From an uncultured Mycoplasma sp. (GTDB lineage Bacteria; Bacillota_I; Bacilli_A; RF39; UBA660): a stretch of DNA of 49,975 bases. Both the position numbers and the translations under genes were made by a program. Under the pieces are notes generated by a model, which was not told the origin of the DNA, made no database searches, and worked only from the letters and a program-made list of their open reading frames with translations. The DNA lies in contig CAMMXG010000009.1 in the NCBI GenBank assembly GCA_946500895.1, forward strand, positions 1 to 49,975, written 5' to 3'. Shown piece after piece: positions 1 to 7,910 of the stretch. Within the stretch, counting starts at the first letter, position 1. Each line of letters starts with the position of its first letter.

Positions 1-406
<406 letters not shown>

Positions 407-425
407 TTTTTTCCTCCTTCCACTG

Positions 426-452
426 TATGATATGAAGTTTTTAATTTGTTGT
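426..452 (-). promoter_or_regulatory. SigK-like promoter of the collagen-like gene
   Basis: On the minus strand, AC (complement of 451-452) is followed by exactly 16 nt and then CATATCATA (complement of 426-434). This matches the late mother-cell SigK consensus AC-N16/17-CATAnnnTA. The start codon lies 19 nt downstream. No good SigA promoter is seen here. The match is by eye; late sporulation expression is inferred. Confidence 0.6.
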
Positions 453-539
453 ATAAACGATTGTCACTAGTATATGCAAATTTTAAAAATAAGTTCTTTT
501 TTTCTGGTTGTTTGTCATAATTTTAAATAGGGGATAGAT

Positions 540-764
540 ATGCGATTAAGTGATTTACAATCAAAAATGGTTGTTAATGTGAAAGATGGTAAACATTTAG
601 GGACGATTATAGATGCTGAGGTAAATGAAACTGGCCAAATTCTTTATTTTACTGTTATGGTTCGTCATTTATTTAAAAGATTATTTAAAAGTGAGGCAGA
701 AGTTAATATTACAATTAAACAAATTGTTAAGATTGGTGCAGATGTTATCTTGGTAGATTTGTAA
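540..764 (+). CDS. ylmC: YlmC/YmxH-family PRC-barrel sporulation protein
   Basis: This is a 74-residue protein beginning MRLSDLQSKMVVNVKDGK, the start typical of the YlmC/YmxH family. A short PRC-barrel-like beta domain follows (KHLGTIIDAEV, then VKIGADVILVDL at the end). Family members are small, widespread in endospore formers and sporulation-associated, but their biochemical role is not settled. The ATG follows a GGGATAG site at about 7 nt. The gene stands divergent to the collagen-like gene, and lspA starts 30 nt downstream from its own promoter. Family confidence is good; no catalytic motif is expected. Confidence 0.8.
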   Translation: MRLSDLQSKMVVNVKDGKHLGTIIDAEVNETGQILYFTVMVRHLFKRLFKSEAEVNITIKQIVKIGADVILVDL

Positions 765-778
765 TTTTGTGGTATACT
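750..778 (+). promoter_or_regulatory. SigA promoter of lspA-rluD
   Basis: TTGGTA (750-755), a 17-nt spacer and TATACT (773-778). The -35 overlaps the end of ylmC. Transcription should begin near 785, leaving only a few bases before the lspA start. Confidence 0.6.
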
Positions 779-794
779 TGAAGAGGTGATGCAC

Positions 795-1265
795 TTGAAC
801 AAAAAAACATATATTATTGCAGTATTAGTTTTAATTATAGATCAAGTTAGTAAAAGTCTTATTGAAATCTTTTTTAAACTTAATGAAAGTGTAGTTGTTA
901 TAAAAGATTTTTTCTATATTACAGTTGCTCATAACACAGGTGGAGCTTGGAGTATATTTAGTGATCATAGTTATTTTTTTATTGTTGCTAGTGTTATAGC
1001 AATTGTGTTACTTATTAAGTTTATGTTTGGATTTAAAAATAATCTTAGAAATAATATTGCTTTTGCATGTTTATTTGGTGGAATTTTTTCTAATTTGGCA
1101 GATCGTATTTTTCTAGGATATGTAAGAGATTTTTTAGATTTTAAAATATTTGGATATGATTATCCTATATTTAATATAGCGGATGTTACAATTGTTATTG
1201 GAGTAATATTACTTATTGTAGCTGTTATTAAAGGAGAAGATAAACGTGATAAAAATAGTGAGTGA
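795..1265 (+). CDS. lspA: Signal peptidase II (prolipoprotein signal peptidase)
   Basis: LspA is the membrane aspartyl protease that cleaves signal peptides of lipid-modified prolipoproteins. Four hydrophobic segments are evident. The conserved blocks are present: HNTGGAWSI, GGIFSNLADRIFLGYVRDF and FNIADV, with the catalytic Asp pair in NLADR and FNIAD. I place the start at TTG 795 (LNKKTYII), 8 nt after the GAGG at 783-786. The upstream GTG 786 and ATG 789 lie on or next to that site. Length (~157 residues) is normal. The 3' end overlaps rluD by 20 nt in another frame, a lspA-rluD arrangement common in Firmicutes. Confidence 0.95.
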   Translation: MNKKTYIIAVLVLIIDQVSKSLIEIFFKLNESVVVIKDFFYITVAHNTGGAWSIFSDHSYFFIVASVIAIVLLIKFMFGFKNNLRNNIAFACLFGGIFSNLADRIFLGYVRDFLDFKIFGYDYPIFNIADVTIVIGVILLIVAVIKGEDKRDKNSE

Positions 1266-2139
1266 TGAAGCAAATATTCGAATTGATAAATATTTAGCAA
1301 GTAAACTTGATTATTCAAGAGAATATATTGGGAAATTAATTGATGCCAAACTTGTTTTAGTAAATGGTAAAGAGATTAAAGCTAGTTATAAAATTGGGTT
1401 GAATGAAGAAATTGTTATTCATGATGAAGAATTAAAAGTAGAAGAAGATATATTACCTGTTAAAATGGATTTGGATATTGTTTATGAAGATGAATACTTA
1501 ATGGTACTTAATAAGCCAAGCGGTTTAGTTGTACATCCAAGTAATGGTAATTATAATAATACACTTGTAAATGGACTCATGTATTATACGAAGAATTTAA
1601 GTAATATTGGTGGGGAGTTTCGTCCAGGAATTGTGCATAGGATTGATAAAGATACGAGTGGACTTCTTTTAATTGCTAAAACGAATGGGGTTCATGAAAT
1701 ACTTGCCGATGATTTTAAGAACAAAAGAATTAAACGAGAATATATTGCTCTTTTAGATGGTGTATTTAGACAGGGAAGTGCTACTATAGACGCACCAATT
1801 GGAAGAGATAAGCAAAATCGTGAAAAAATGGCAGTAGTAGAAGATGGTAAACATGCTATAACGCATATGAAAGTACTTAAAAGATATAAAGAGTATACGT
1901 TAGTTAGCTGTGTATTAGAAACTGGACGTACGCATCAAATAAGAGTTCATATGGCTTATATTGGATATCCTGTTCATAATGATCCTGTTTATTCTAAAAG
2001 AGAAGCTACTAGTTTTGGACAATTTTTGCACTCTTATAAAATGAATTTTGTGCATCCAATTACAAAAAAGGAAATGGAATTTACATGTCCACTTCCTGAG
2101 TATTTTAAGAATTTTTTGGATAGTTTAGAAGAAATATAA
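1246..2139 (+). CDS. rluD: RluA/RluD-family 23S rRNA pseudouridine synthase
   Basis: An N-terminal S4 RNA-binding domain (residues ~1-65, IRIDKYLASKLDYSREYIGKL) is followed by the pseudouridine synthase domain. The catalytic Asp sits in HRIDKDTSGLLLIAKT and a conserved RTHQIRVHMAYIGYP block comes later. This matches RluD/YlyB, which modifies helix 69 of 23S rRNA, although RluA-type paralogues cannot be told apart by eye. The start is GTG 1246, 6 nt after AAGGAGAAG and inside the end of lspA, implying translational coupling. Length (297 residues) is typical. Confidence 0.92.
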   Translation: MIKIVSDEANIRIDKYLASKLDYSREYIGKLIDAKLVLVNGKEIKASYKIGLNEEIVIHDEELKVEEDILPVKMDLDIVYEDEYLMVLNKPSGLVVHPSNGNYNNTLVNGLMYYTKNLSNIGGEFRPGIVHRIDKDTSGLLLIAKTNGVHEILADDFKNKRIKREYIALLDGVFRQGSATIDAPIGRDKQNREKMAVVEDGKHAITHMKVLKRYKEYTLVSCVLETGRTHQIRVHMAYIGYPVHNDPVYSKREATSFGQFLHSYKMNFVHPITKKEMEFTCPLPEYFKNFLDSLEEI

Positions 2140-2451
2140 AAATAATTTTAAAATTATTCCTAATATAAAACTAGTTATAAGAAAATAAATAAAGGGAAAT
2201 ATTTTTACTTCATGGAATATTTCTTTTATTTTTAAGTTTAGTAAAAAAGAGCTAATAAAAAGCATGAAACTAATGATAAAACTATAGATGGGATCTTCAA
2301 AATAAAAGTAGTAAAGTGGTAGGATAATAAGAAAAATGAAGTTTAAAATGATATAAAATAAATTATCATGATTTAAGTTTTCTTGATAAATAAAGTAATA
2401 AGTTACGATAAATATTAAGAGAATAAATGTTAAGTAAAATATCAAACTCAT
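2125..2451 (-). CDS. Small polytopic membrane protein, unknown function
   Basis: A 108-residue, almost wholly hydrophobic protein with about four membrane segments and a short KIKEIFHEVK cytoplasmic-looking loop. No family is recognised. The ATG at 2451 has a strong AAGAGGTGG site 4 nt upstream, which makes a real gene likely despite the AT-rich, low-complexity composition. Its 3' end overlaps the rluD 3' end by 15 nt in convergent orientation. No transcription terminator is evident between the two genes. Confidence 0.6.
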   Translation of the reverse strand: MSLIFYLTFILLIFIVTYYFIYQENLNHDNLFYIILNFIFLIILPLYYFYFEDPIYSFIISFMLFISSFLLNLKIKEIFHEVKIFPFIYFLITSFILGIILKLFLYFF

Positions 2452-2514
2452 AGTTCCACCTCTTTACTAAATATATGTTTTGTTATAAAATAAAAGTACA
2501 GCGAGGTGAATGTT

Positions 2515-3669
2515 ATGCATTTTAATATTTTAAATAAAAATGATGAAATAGTGATGTCTTTAGTTCATTATTTTATTACTGAAGAAAATTATACTCCCAT
2601 TGTTGTTAAAGGTGTAAAAGATGAAATTTGGTTAGAAAATTTAGATGGACCTTATCGTATTATTCGAATTAATTCTAATTATATTCATAATGATGAACAA
2701 TATAAATTTGATTTGTTTAAAACTAAAAAAGTAATGGAACAAATTAGAAAAAAGACTCTATCATTAAGTATGAATACACTAAATATATTTATTAATTTGA
2801 ATGATAGTGTTCATATAAATGAAGAGGAGAAAAATATAGCATCTATTAAATTTCATAATATTGATGAAATATTAAAAGATAAAAATATTGTTCAAATTTT
2901 TCCTAATATTAAGAATAAGTTAATTAAAGATAAAGAGGGAATTGATTTAATTGTTAATGTTACAAATGATATTAATGCGAAAACAGTAGAAGATAATAAG
3001 GTATTTACAAAAATATTTGAACCTAAAAAAATTATTATTACACCGATTCTTATTACTTTGTGTGTTTTAGTATTTATCTCTATGTATATTTGGGGTAATG
3101 GTAGTGAAAATACAATTACATTGCTTTTGTTTGGAGCTAATTTTAGGCCTTTGGTTCAAGCAGGGGAAATATGGAGACTTGCTACTTCTATGTTTTTACA
3201 TATAGGGATTGTGCATTTAGTTGTTAATATGTATTCTTTATATATTATTGGTAAACAGTTAGAAAGCTTTTTGGGAAGATGGAAGTTTTTGATTGTTTAT
3301 TTAGGAAGTGGTATTATTGGCTCTTTGTTATCAGTAGTCGTTCATTCAAGTATCTCTGCTGGTGCTAGTGGTGCAATATTTGGTTTACTTGGTTCTTTAC
3401 TATACTTTGGATATCATTATCGCTTATATTTAGGTATGGTTTTAAGAACACAGGTTATTCCAATTATTATTATTAATCTATTGATAGGTTTTATGGTTCC
3501 AGGAATAGATAATTTTGCTCATATTGGTGGTTTAGTAGGTGGATATTTACTTACTATGGTTTTAGGTGTTCCAGGAAAAACAAGAAAGAGTGATCGAATT
3601 AATGGCTCTATTGTTTTAATCTTGTTAATCGCTTTCTTAAGCTATATGCTATTTGGATATTTGAGGTAA
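2515..3669 (+). CDS. gluP: GluP-like rhomboid intramembrane serine protease
   Basis: An N-terminal soluble domain of ~170 residues precedes the rhomboid core. The catalytic Ser is in SAGASGAIFGLLG and the His in NFAHIGGLVGGYL. The helix 1-2 signature is intact (GEIWRLATSMFLHIGIVHLVVNMY, quoted in part). This is the layout of B. subtilis GluP/YqgP, which cleaves membrane proteins within the bilayer and has been linked to membrane quality control. I prefer ATG 2515 over GTG 2506 because the GAGG site (2503-2506) overlaps the latter. The stop is 2 nt from rluB, so the two are probably co-transcribed. Confidence 0.9.
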   Translation: MHFNILNKNDEIVMSLVHYFITEENYTPIVVKGVKDEIWLENLDGPYRIIRINSNYIHNDEQYKFDLFKTKKVMEQIRKKTLSLSMNTLNIFINLNDSVHINEEEKNIASIKFHNIDEILKDKNIVQIFPNIKNKLIKDKEGIDLIVNVTNDINAKTVEDNKVFTKIFEPKKIIITPILITLCVLVFISMYIWGNGSENTITLLLFGANFRPLVQAGEIWRLATSMFLHIGIVHLVVNMYSLYIIGKQLESFLGRWKFLIVYLGSGIIGSLLSVVVHSSISAGASGAIFGLLGSLLYFGYHYRLYLGMVLRTQVIPIIIINLLIGFMVPGIDNFAHIGGLVGGYLLTMVLGVPGKTRKSDRINGSIVLILLIAFLSYMLFGYLR

Positions 3670-3671
3670 TT

Positions 3672-4385
3672 ATGGAAAGATTACAAAAAGTGATTGCGGA
3701 TGCAGGGGTAACATCTAGAAGAAAAGCAGAAGAGTTAATTGTAAATGGAAAAGTCAGGGTAAATGGAGAGGTTGTAAAAACACTTGGCGTAAAAGTAAGT
3801 GGTAATGATATTGTGGAAGTAAATGGGGTGATGCTCCAAAATGAAAAGGTTAAAAAATACTATCTTTTAAATAAACCAAGAGGTGTCATTTCCAGTGTTA
3901 GTGATGAAAAAAATAGGCCAACTGTAGTTCAATATATCGATACAGATGCGCGTATTTATCCGGTGGGTAGACTAGATTATGATACAACTGGATTAATTAT
4001 TTTAACAAATGATGGAGAACTTGCGAACATACTTGCTCATCCCAGAAATAAAATACCAAAAACTTATATTGCTAAAATAGAAGGACTCTTAAATAAAGAT
4101 GATATTGATCGTTTAAAGAGTGGTATTATGATTGACGGAAGAAAGGTAGCTGTAGAGGATTTTAAGATTCGTGATAAAGATTTTGATAAAAAAACATCTT
4201 TGGTTGAAGTTACTATTGTTGAGGGTAGAAATCACATTGTTAAAAAAATGTTTGAAAGTTTAAAGCATCCAGTGATTCGTTTGTCTAGAATTAAGATTGC
4301 TTTCTTGGAAATTGGAAAGTTAAAAAGTGGACAGTACCGAGAGCTTACTATTAAAGAGATTAAGAAATTATATAGTTTAAAATAG
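3672..4385 (+). CDS. rluB: RluB/RsuA-family rRNA pseudouridine synthase
   Basis: An N-terminal S4 domain (MERLQKVIADAGVTSRRKAE) leads into a pseudouridine synthase core with the catalytic motif YPVGRLDYDTTGLIILTNDG and the later GRNHIVKKMFESL block. These match RluB, which makes pseudouridine 2605 in 23S rRNA; RsuA-type members share the fold. The 237 residues lack the long C-terminal extension of some proteobacterial RluB. The ATG lies 2 nt after the rhomboid stop with GAGGTAATT upstream. It terminates at the hairpin at 4380-4401. Confidence 0.92.
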   Translation: MERLQKVIADAGVTSRRKAEELIVNGKVRVNGEVVKTLGVKVSGNDIVEVNGVMLQNEKVKKYYLLNKPRGVISSVSDEKNRPTVVQYIDTDARIYPVGRLDYDTTGLIILTNDGELANILAHPRNKIPKTYIAKIEGLLNKDDIDRLKSGIMIDGRKVAVEDFKIRDKDFDKKTSLVEVTIVEGRNHIVKKMFESLKHPVIRLSRIKIAFLEIGKLKSGQYRELTIKEIKKLYSLK

Positions 4386-4401
4386 CGTAAAAGCTATTTT
4401 T
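4380..4401. terminator. Terminator shared by rluB and the ferredoxin gene
   Basis: AAATAGC - GTAAAA - GCTATTT hairpin followed by a T-run, with an A-run on the other side, so it can serve the convergent ferredoxin gene too. Confidence 0.7.
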
Positions 4402-4420
4402 TTAAATAAAAAAAAGAGGA

Positions 4421-4708
4421 TTATTCCTCTTCATGATGGCAACCACAATTGTTGTCTTTTGAGCATTCGCAAGATTCACAATCACAATCATTTTCTTCTG
4501 CATTTTCTGTAGTATCTTCTACTTCTTCAATCGAAATAGCACTTGTTGGGCAAGAAGAGATGGCACTTGCTAAATCAGAACTTTCTAAATTTTCATTATT
4601 TGTTGCATGACTTAATCCTTCATCATTAAATTCAAAATGTTCAGGATCGATTGATACACATGCACCGCAACCAATGCATGCTTCATCGTTTACAATAATT
4701 TTTTTCAT
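4421..4708 (-). CDS. fer: Single-cluster [4Fe-4S] ferredoxin with Cys/His-rich tail
   Basis: An electron-transfer ferredoxin: CIGCGAC with a later SCPTSAI supplies the four cluster ligands (Cys 10, 13, 16 and one near residue 55). The first ~65 residues match Firmicutes Fer (about 80 residues). The protein then continues into an acidic tail with six Cys and two His (DCDCESCECSKDNNCGCHH), which ordinary Fer lacks. I start at ATG 4708 (MKKIIVN), behind TAAGGAG, rather than at the upstream in-frame ATG 4726. The tail may bind an extra metal or protect the cluster; that is inference only. Confidence 0.88.
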   Translation of the reverse strand: MKKIIVNDEACIGCGACVSIDPEHFEFNDEGLSHATNNENLESSDLASAISSCPTSAISIEEVEDTTENAEENDCDCESCECSKDNNCGCHHEEE

Positions 4709-4819
4709 ATATAATCTCCTTATCAATATAATTATATCAAAACTTTTTGAAAAGGGAAAGATAAAGCCTTTTAAACTTTAAAAAAATATGTTATTATTAT
4801 ATTGAAGGATTGTGGCGAT

Positions 4820-5665
4820 ATGAAAACGAGAATGGAAAAATATTATGATGAAGAAAATAATAATATTGCACTAAGACAACGTAAGAATGAAAAACTTTAT
4901 GAAAATATTAATGATTATGAAGTAGATGATTATAAAATAGAGGCTAATGCAACAGTTCTTGATAATAATGCAAAAAATATTGATGTAGAAAAAATTAAAA
5001 AAATTTTGGATACAAAATATAATAAACAGCCTAAAAGAAGAAGCATTGTGGTTGATGAAGATTATTCAGAACCTGATATTAGCTTAGACGAAACAAGAGA
5101 ATATGATATCAATGCAATTTTAGAGAGGGCTCGAGGCGAAAAAGAAGTTGATTATGAAAAAGAACGTTTAAAGAAAATTCGAGATACCCAATATGATATT
5201 TTAAATAGTCTTGATATTGAAGGGGAAGAAAAAGAAGAGGTAGAGGAACATAATGAACTCATGGATTTAATTAATACGATTACGGCTAAGGAATTAGAAG
5301 TGAAAAGTACAAAAAAAGAAGATGATTTAGATCCATTAGATATTTTAACTGATTTAAAGGGAAGTGATGATACTGTCGTAGTTGATGGTATTCATGAAGA
5401 AAGTGAAAGTGTTGGGGAAACATCTCCAATTATGTCCCTTGAAGAAGCTGATAAAATTAAGCCAACAATTTTGGAAAATAAAACCCAAGATCTTACTAGT
5501 ACTCTACAATTTACACAAAGTGATTTTGATGATTTTAATGATTTAAAAAAGGAAGTAAAATCCAGTCGAGCTTTAATTTATATCATTATTGTAATTGTTA
5601 GTCTTATTTTGATTGCTGGTATTGTTATCTTTTTAAATAATTTTTTAAATCTTTCTTTGTTTTAG
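4820..5665 (+). CDS. Acidic tail-anchored membrane protein, unknown function
   Basis: About 255 residues of very hydrophilic, Asp/Glu/Lys-rich, probably extended or coiled sequence precede one C-terminal membrane segment (ALIYIIIVIVSLILIAGIVI, residues ~254-275). There is no N-terminal signal, so the bulk is predicted cytoplasmic. I recognise no domain. ATG 4820 follows a GAAGGA site; an in-frame TTG at 4802 is less likely. The stop lies 15 nt before yunB, so the pair may be transcribed together. A sporulation or cell-division scaffold role is possible, but the association is only positional. Confidence 0.65.
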   Translation: MKTRMEKYYDEENNNIALRQRKNEKLYENINDYEVDDYKIEANATVLDNNAKNIDVEKIKKILDTKYNKQPKRRSIVVDEDYSEPDISLDETREYDINAILERARGEKEVDYEKERLKKIRDTQYDILNSLDIEGEEKEEVEEHNELMDLINTITAKELEVKSTKKEDDLDPLDILTDLKGSDDTVVVDGIHEESESVGETSPIMSLEEADKIKPTILENKTQDLTSTLQFTQSDFDDFNDLKKEVKSSRALIYIIIVIVSLILIAGIVIFLNNFLNLSLF

Positions 5666-5680
5666 TGCATATATTTTAAT

Positions 5681-6424
5681 ATGAAAAATGGTTTTAAAAG
5701 TACACGTTTATATCATGGTAAATTGCTTTCTAAAATAATATTTGTGACTATTATTTTAGTTATCTTATTTACCTTTTTTTTATTATCTAAATTTACTAAT
5801 CATTTGAACCATTCTTTGATACAAATTAGTACGAATGAAGTTACAAGAGTGACTTATAGTTTTATTACGGATAAAATTAATAGTAGTATTTTTAATCATA
5901 CTAATTTAGAAGATATTTTGGTAATTGAAAAAAATAATCAAGATGAAATATTATATGTGGACTTCAATTTGGAACAAGCATATTTAGTACTTGATCAAGT
6001 TTCGAATATTCTTACAAATTCATTTGATGAGTTAAATAGTGGTAATGTATCAGTTGCTTATTTGGATGAAGAATTATCTCATGAACTGGGAAGTATGGTT
6101 TTGTCTATTCCCGTTGGGAATAGTTTTCAAAATATGTATTTTTATAATTTTGGACCTAAAGTTCCAGTACGAATTAATTTTATTGGTTCTGTTCTTACTA
6201 ATTTGAAAACAAAAGTAACCGATTATGGTCTTAATAATGCATTAGTTGAACTATTTGTTTATATTGAATTTAAAACGCAGATTATGAGTCCGTTTGATAT
6301 AGAAGAAGTTACTTTAAAGTATGATGCAGTTATTGCATCCATGATGATTGAAGGAGAAGTACCTAACTTTTATGGTGGTACTATTGAACGAGAAAGCAGT
6401 ATTTATACGAAAGAAATTGAATAA
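5681..6424 (+). CDS. yunB: Sporulation protein YunB
   Basis: A 247-residue protein with an N-terminal membrane anchor (residues ~17-38) and an extracytoplasmic domain. The C-terminal half carries the YunB pattern: SIPVGNSFQNMYFYNFGPKV, then PVRINFIGSVLTNL, then DYGLNNALVELFVYI. In B. subtilis yunB belongs to the mother-cell SigE regulon and its loss impairs sporulation; its molecular activity is unknown. No Shine-Dalgarno is visible before ATG 5681 (upstream bases are T/A), which is odd here and suggests coupling to the preceding gene. Confidence 0.8.
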   Translation: MKNGFKSTRLYHGKLLSKIIFVTIILVILFTFFLLSKFTNHLNHSLIQISTNEVTRVTYSFITDKINSSIFNHTNLEDILVIEKNNQDEILYVDFNLEQAYLVLDQVSNILTNSFDELNSGNVSVAYLDEELSHELGSMVLSIPVGNSFQNMYFYNFGPKVPVRINFIGSVLTNLKTKVTDYGLNNALVELFVYIEFKTQIMSPFDIEEVTLKYDAVIASMMIEGEVPNFYGGTIERESSIYTKEIE

Positions 6425-6451
6425 AATGGCACAATTTTATGGCACAAGATA

Positions 6452-6480
6452 TAAAAAAAGCTGTTATTTCTAACAACTTT
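6452..6480 (-). terminator. Terminator of tRNA-Met
   Basis: On the minus strand AAAG-TTGTTA, loop GAAA, TAACAG-CTTT forms a hairpin with a small bulge, followed by a T-run (A-run at 6453-6459 on plus). It lies 13 nt beyond the tRNA CCA end. Confidence 0.65.
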
Positions 6481-6492
6481 AGTTTCAATATA

Positions 6493-6569
6493 TGGTAGCG
6501 ACGGAGGGGATCGAACCCCCGACCTACCGGGTATGAACCGGTCGCTCTAGCCAGCTGAGCTACATCGCC
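6493..6569 (-). tRNA. tRNA-Met(CAT), elongator type
   Basis: The minus strand folds into a complete 77-nt cloverleaf. The acceptor is GGCGATG pairing with CGTCGCT, followed by A and an encoded CCA. The D arm contains AGCTCAGCTGGCTAGAGC, the anticodon stem-loop is ACCGG-TTCATAC-CCGGT and the T arm contains GGTTCGATCCC. The anticodon is CAT. The paired first base and the absence of three consecutive G:C pairs next to the loop argue against initiator tRNA. A tRNA-Ile2 with modified C34 is possible, but the body resembles Firmicutes elongator Met. Confidence 0.95.
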
Positions 6570-6588
6570 ATTTCGTTAAAGCAATAAT

Positions 6589-6617
6589 AATATATCATAA
6601 AAATAAGTGTTTTACAA
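6589..6617 (-). promoter_or_regulatory. SigA promoter of tRNA-Met
   Basis: On the minus strand: TTGTAA (complement of 6612-6617), a 17-nt spacer and TATATT (complement of 6589-6594), placing initiation about 13 nt upstream of the mature tRNA. Confidence 0.55.
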
Positions 6618-6637
6618 TCCCTAAATTGACAAAAAGA

Positions 6638-6667
6638 TTGACTTTCAATGGAGAAAACATGTATTAT
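6638..6667 (+). promoter_or_regulatory. SigA promoter of the cysteine-leader/cysK unit
   Basis: TTGACT (6638-6643), an 18-nt spacer and TATTAT (6662-6667). The predicted start near 6673 leaves just room for the AGGTGAT ribosome site of the first leader ORF, so the leader begins almost at the 5' end of the mRNA. Confidence 0.6.
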
Positions 6668-6682
6668 ATTGATAGGTGATAA

Positions 6683-6795
6683 ATATGACTAAATGTTGTT
6701 GTTGCTGTTTTATTTTAACTTTCAGGAAAATTTAGTCATATAAACTTTTATAGAGGTACCTTTTTATAATTGCTTTATATGATAATTATAGGAGG
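6683..6795 (+). promoter_or_regulatory. Translational attenuator, mutually exclusive hairpins (Cys-sensing)
   Basis: Four segments pair in two exclusive ways. Segment 1 (6683-6694, ATATGACTAAAT) is a perfect 12-bp complement of segment 2 (6730-6741). Segment 3 (6760-6771, CTTTTTATAATT) pairs with segment 4 (6784-6795, AATTATAGGAGG) over 12 bp including G:U pairs, burying the GGAGG of the second leader ORF. Alternatively TCATATAAA (6736-6744, segment 2) pairs perfectly over 9 bp with TTTATATGA (6774-6782), which lies in the loop of 3:4. A ribosome stalled on the Cys codons would block 1:2 and favour the alternative, exposing GGAGG. This resembles erm-type attenuation logic. Pairings are read directly; the mechanism is inferred. 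Confidence 0.6.
6685..6735 (+). CDS. Leader peptide 1 with five consecutive Cys codons
   Basis: A 16-residue ORF, MTKCCCCCFILTFRKI, preceded by AGGTGAT at 6673-6679. Codons 4-8 are TGT TGT TGT TGC TGT. Its position directly after the promoter and upstream of a cysteine synthase gene is that of a regulatory leader peptide sensing charged tRNA-Cys. The first codons (6683-6694) form one arm of a perfect 12-bp inverted repeat with 6730-6741, spanning the stop codon. Runs of Cys codons in upstream ORFs are known from mycobacterial cysteine genes; the design here looks independent. Confidence 0.7.
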   Translation: MTKCCCCCFILTFRKI

Positions 6796-6803
6796 ACCTT
6801 TTT

Positions 6804-6863
6804 ATGCTTAAAAAACAAGTGAATAGTATTCGATGTTGTATTTCTTTTTATTATTTATTTTAG
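6804..6863 (+). CDS. Leader peptide 2 with a Cys-Cys codon pair
   Basis: A 19-residue ORF, MLKKQVNSIRCCISFYYLF, with AGGAGG 7 nt before the ATG. Codons 11-12 are TGT TGT. Just after them, TTTCTTTT (6841-6848) can pair over 8 bp (one G:U) with AAAGGAAA (6864-6871), the ribosome site of cysK. A ribosome stalled at the Cys pair would cover 6841-6848 and free that site. The stop is 15 nt before the cysK ATG. Confidence 0.6.
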   Translation: MLKKQVNSIRCCISFYYLF

Positions 6864-6878
6864 AAAGGAAAGAGGAAT

Positions 6879-7838
6879 ATGACTTTAAATTTAATTGGGA
6901 ATACTCCCATGATAAAGATAAAATATCGTTATCAAAATAAAGAAAATTATGTTTATGCAAAATTAGAATATTATAATTATACAGGTAGTATTAAAGATCG
7001 TATCGCTTACTATATCATAACAAAATCAAAAGAATTAGGATTACTTAAAGATGGACAACCAATTGTGGAAGCAACTAGTGGAAATACAGGTATTTCATTC
7101 GCTGCCATAGGGGCATTAACTCATCATCCGGTTCATATTTTTATGCCGGATTGGGCAAGTGTAGAAAGAATCCGTATTATGGAGCTTTATGGCGCTCATG
7201 TATATTTGGTTAGTAAAGAAGAAGGTGGATTTAGAGAAGCAATTCGTAGAAGTGAAGAGTACGCTATAAAGATAGATGGCTTCTTACCTAAACAGTTTGA
7301 AAATTCTTTAAATACTGAAGCGCATTATTTAACAACTGCTAAAGAAATAATAGATAGTTTACCTAGTGTTGATACTTTTGTTAGTGGTATTGGGACTGGC
7401 GGAACTTTAATTGGAATTGCAAAAAGATTAAAAGAGAATAATCCAAATATAAAAATCGTTGGTTTAGAACCAGATAAAATGCCTCTTTTAAGTGGCAAAA
7501 AAATTATAGGAAATCATAAGATAGAGGGAATTGGAGATGATTTTATTCCTGCATTAGTTGATCAAAGTTTAATTGATCAAGTTGTTCTTATTAATGATGA
7601 TGATGCTGTTAATATGAGTAGGTTACTTGCTAAAAAATTAGGTTTAGGTGTCGGTATTTCTTCGGGTGCTAATTTTCTAGCTAGTGTTTTATCAGGCGGT
7701 AAGTGTGTTGCTACTGTTTTTGCTGATGATTTTAAAAAATATTTATCTACTGATTTGGCTAAAGAAATAGATGATAATCCAAAGTTTTTATCTAATCAAA
7801 TAGAATTAATTGGTATAGAAGTAGTAAATGGCAAATAG
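6879..7838 (+). CDS. cysK: Cysteine synthase (O-acetylserine sulfhydrylase family)
   Basis: A PLP-dependent beta-replacement enzyme making cysteine from an activated serine and sulfide. It has the family blocks: YTGSIKDRIA with the PLP lysine (residue ~45), EATSGNTGISFA for substrate binding, SGIGTGGTLIGIAK for the PLP phosphate and GLGVGISSGAN near the C-terminus. Length 319 is close to CysK/CysM (~310). The Asn-Tyr-Thr before GSIKDR replaces the usual Asn-Pro-Gly/Ala, so the acceptor may differ (CysM-like, or a cystathionine beta-synthase-like variant). Its expression is probably gated by the two Cys leader ORFs upstream. Confidence 0.88.
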   Translation: MTLNLIGNTPMIKIKYRYQNKENYVYAKLEYYNYTGSIKDRIAYYIITKSKELGLLKDGQPIVEATSGNTGISFAAIGALTHHPVHIFMPDWASVERIRIMELYGAHVYLVSKEEGGFREAIRRSEEYAIKIDGFLPKQFENSLNTEAHYLTTAKEIIDSLPSVDTFVSGIGTGGTLIGIAKRLKENNPNIKIVGLEPDKMPLLSGKKIIGNHKIEGIGDDFIPALVDQSLIDQVVLINDDDAVNMSRLLAKKLGLGVGISSGANFLASVLSGGKCVATVFADDFKKYLSTDLAKEIDDNPKFLSNQIELIGIEVVNGK

Positions 7839-7910
7839 AAATATTTGCTTTTTCTTACATATGCAACGAAATAAATTTGTGTTATAATTGAGATAATAGA
7901 GGAGTTAGTT

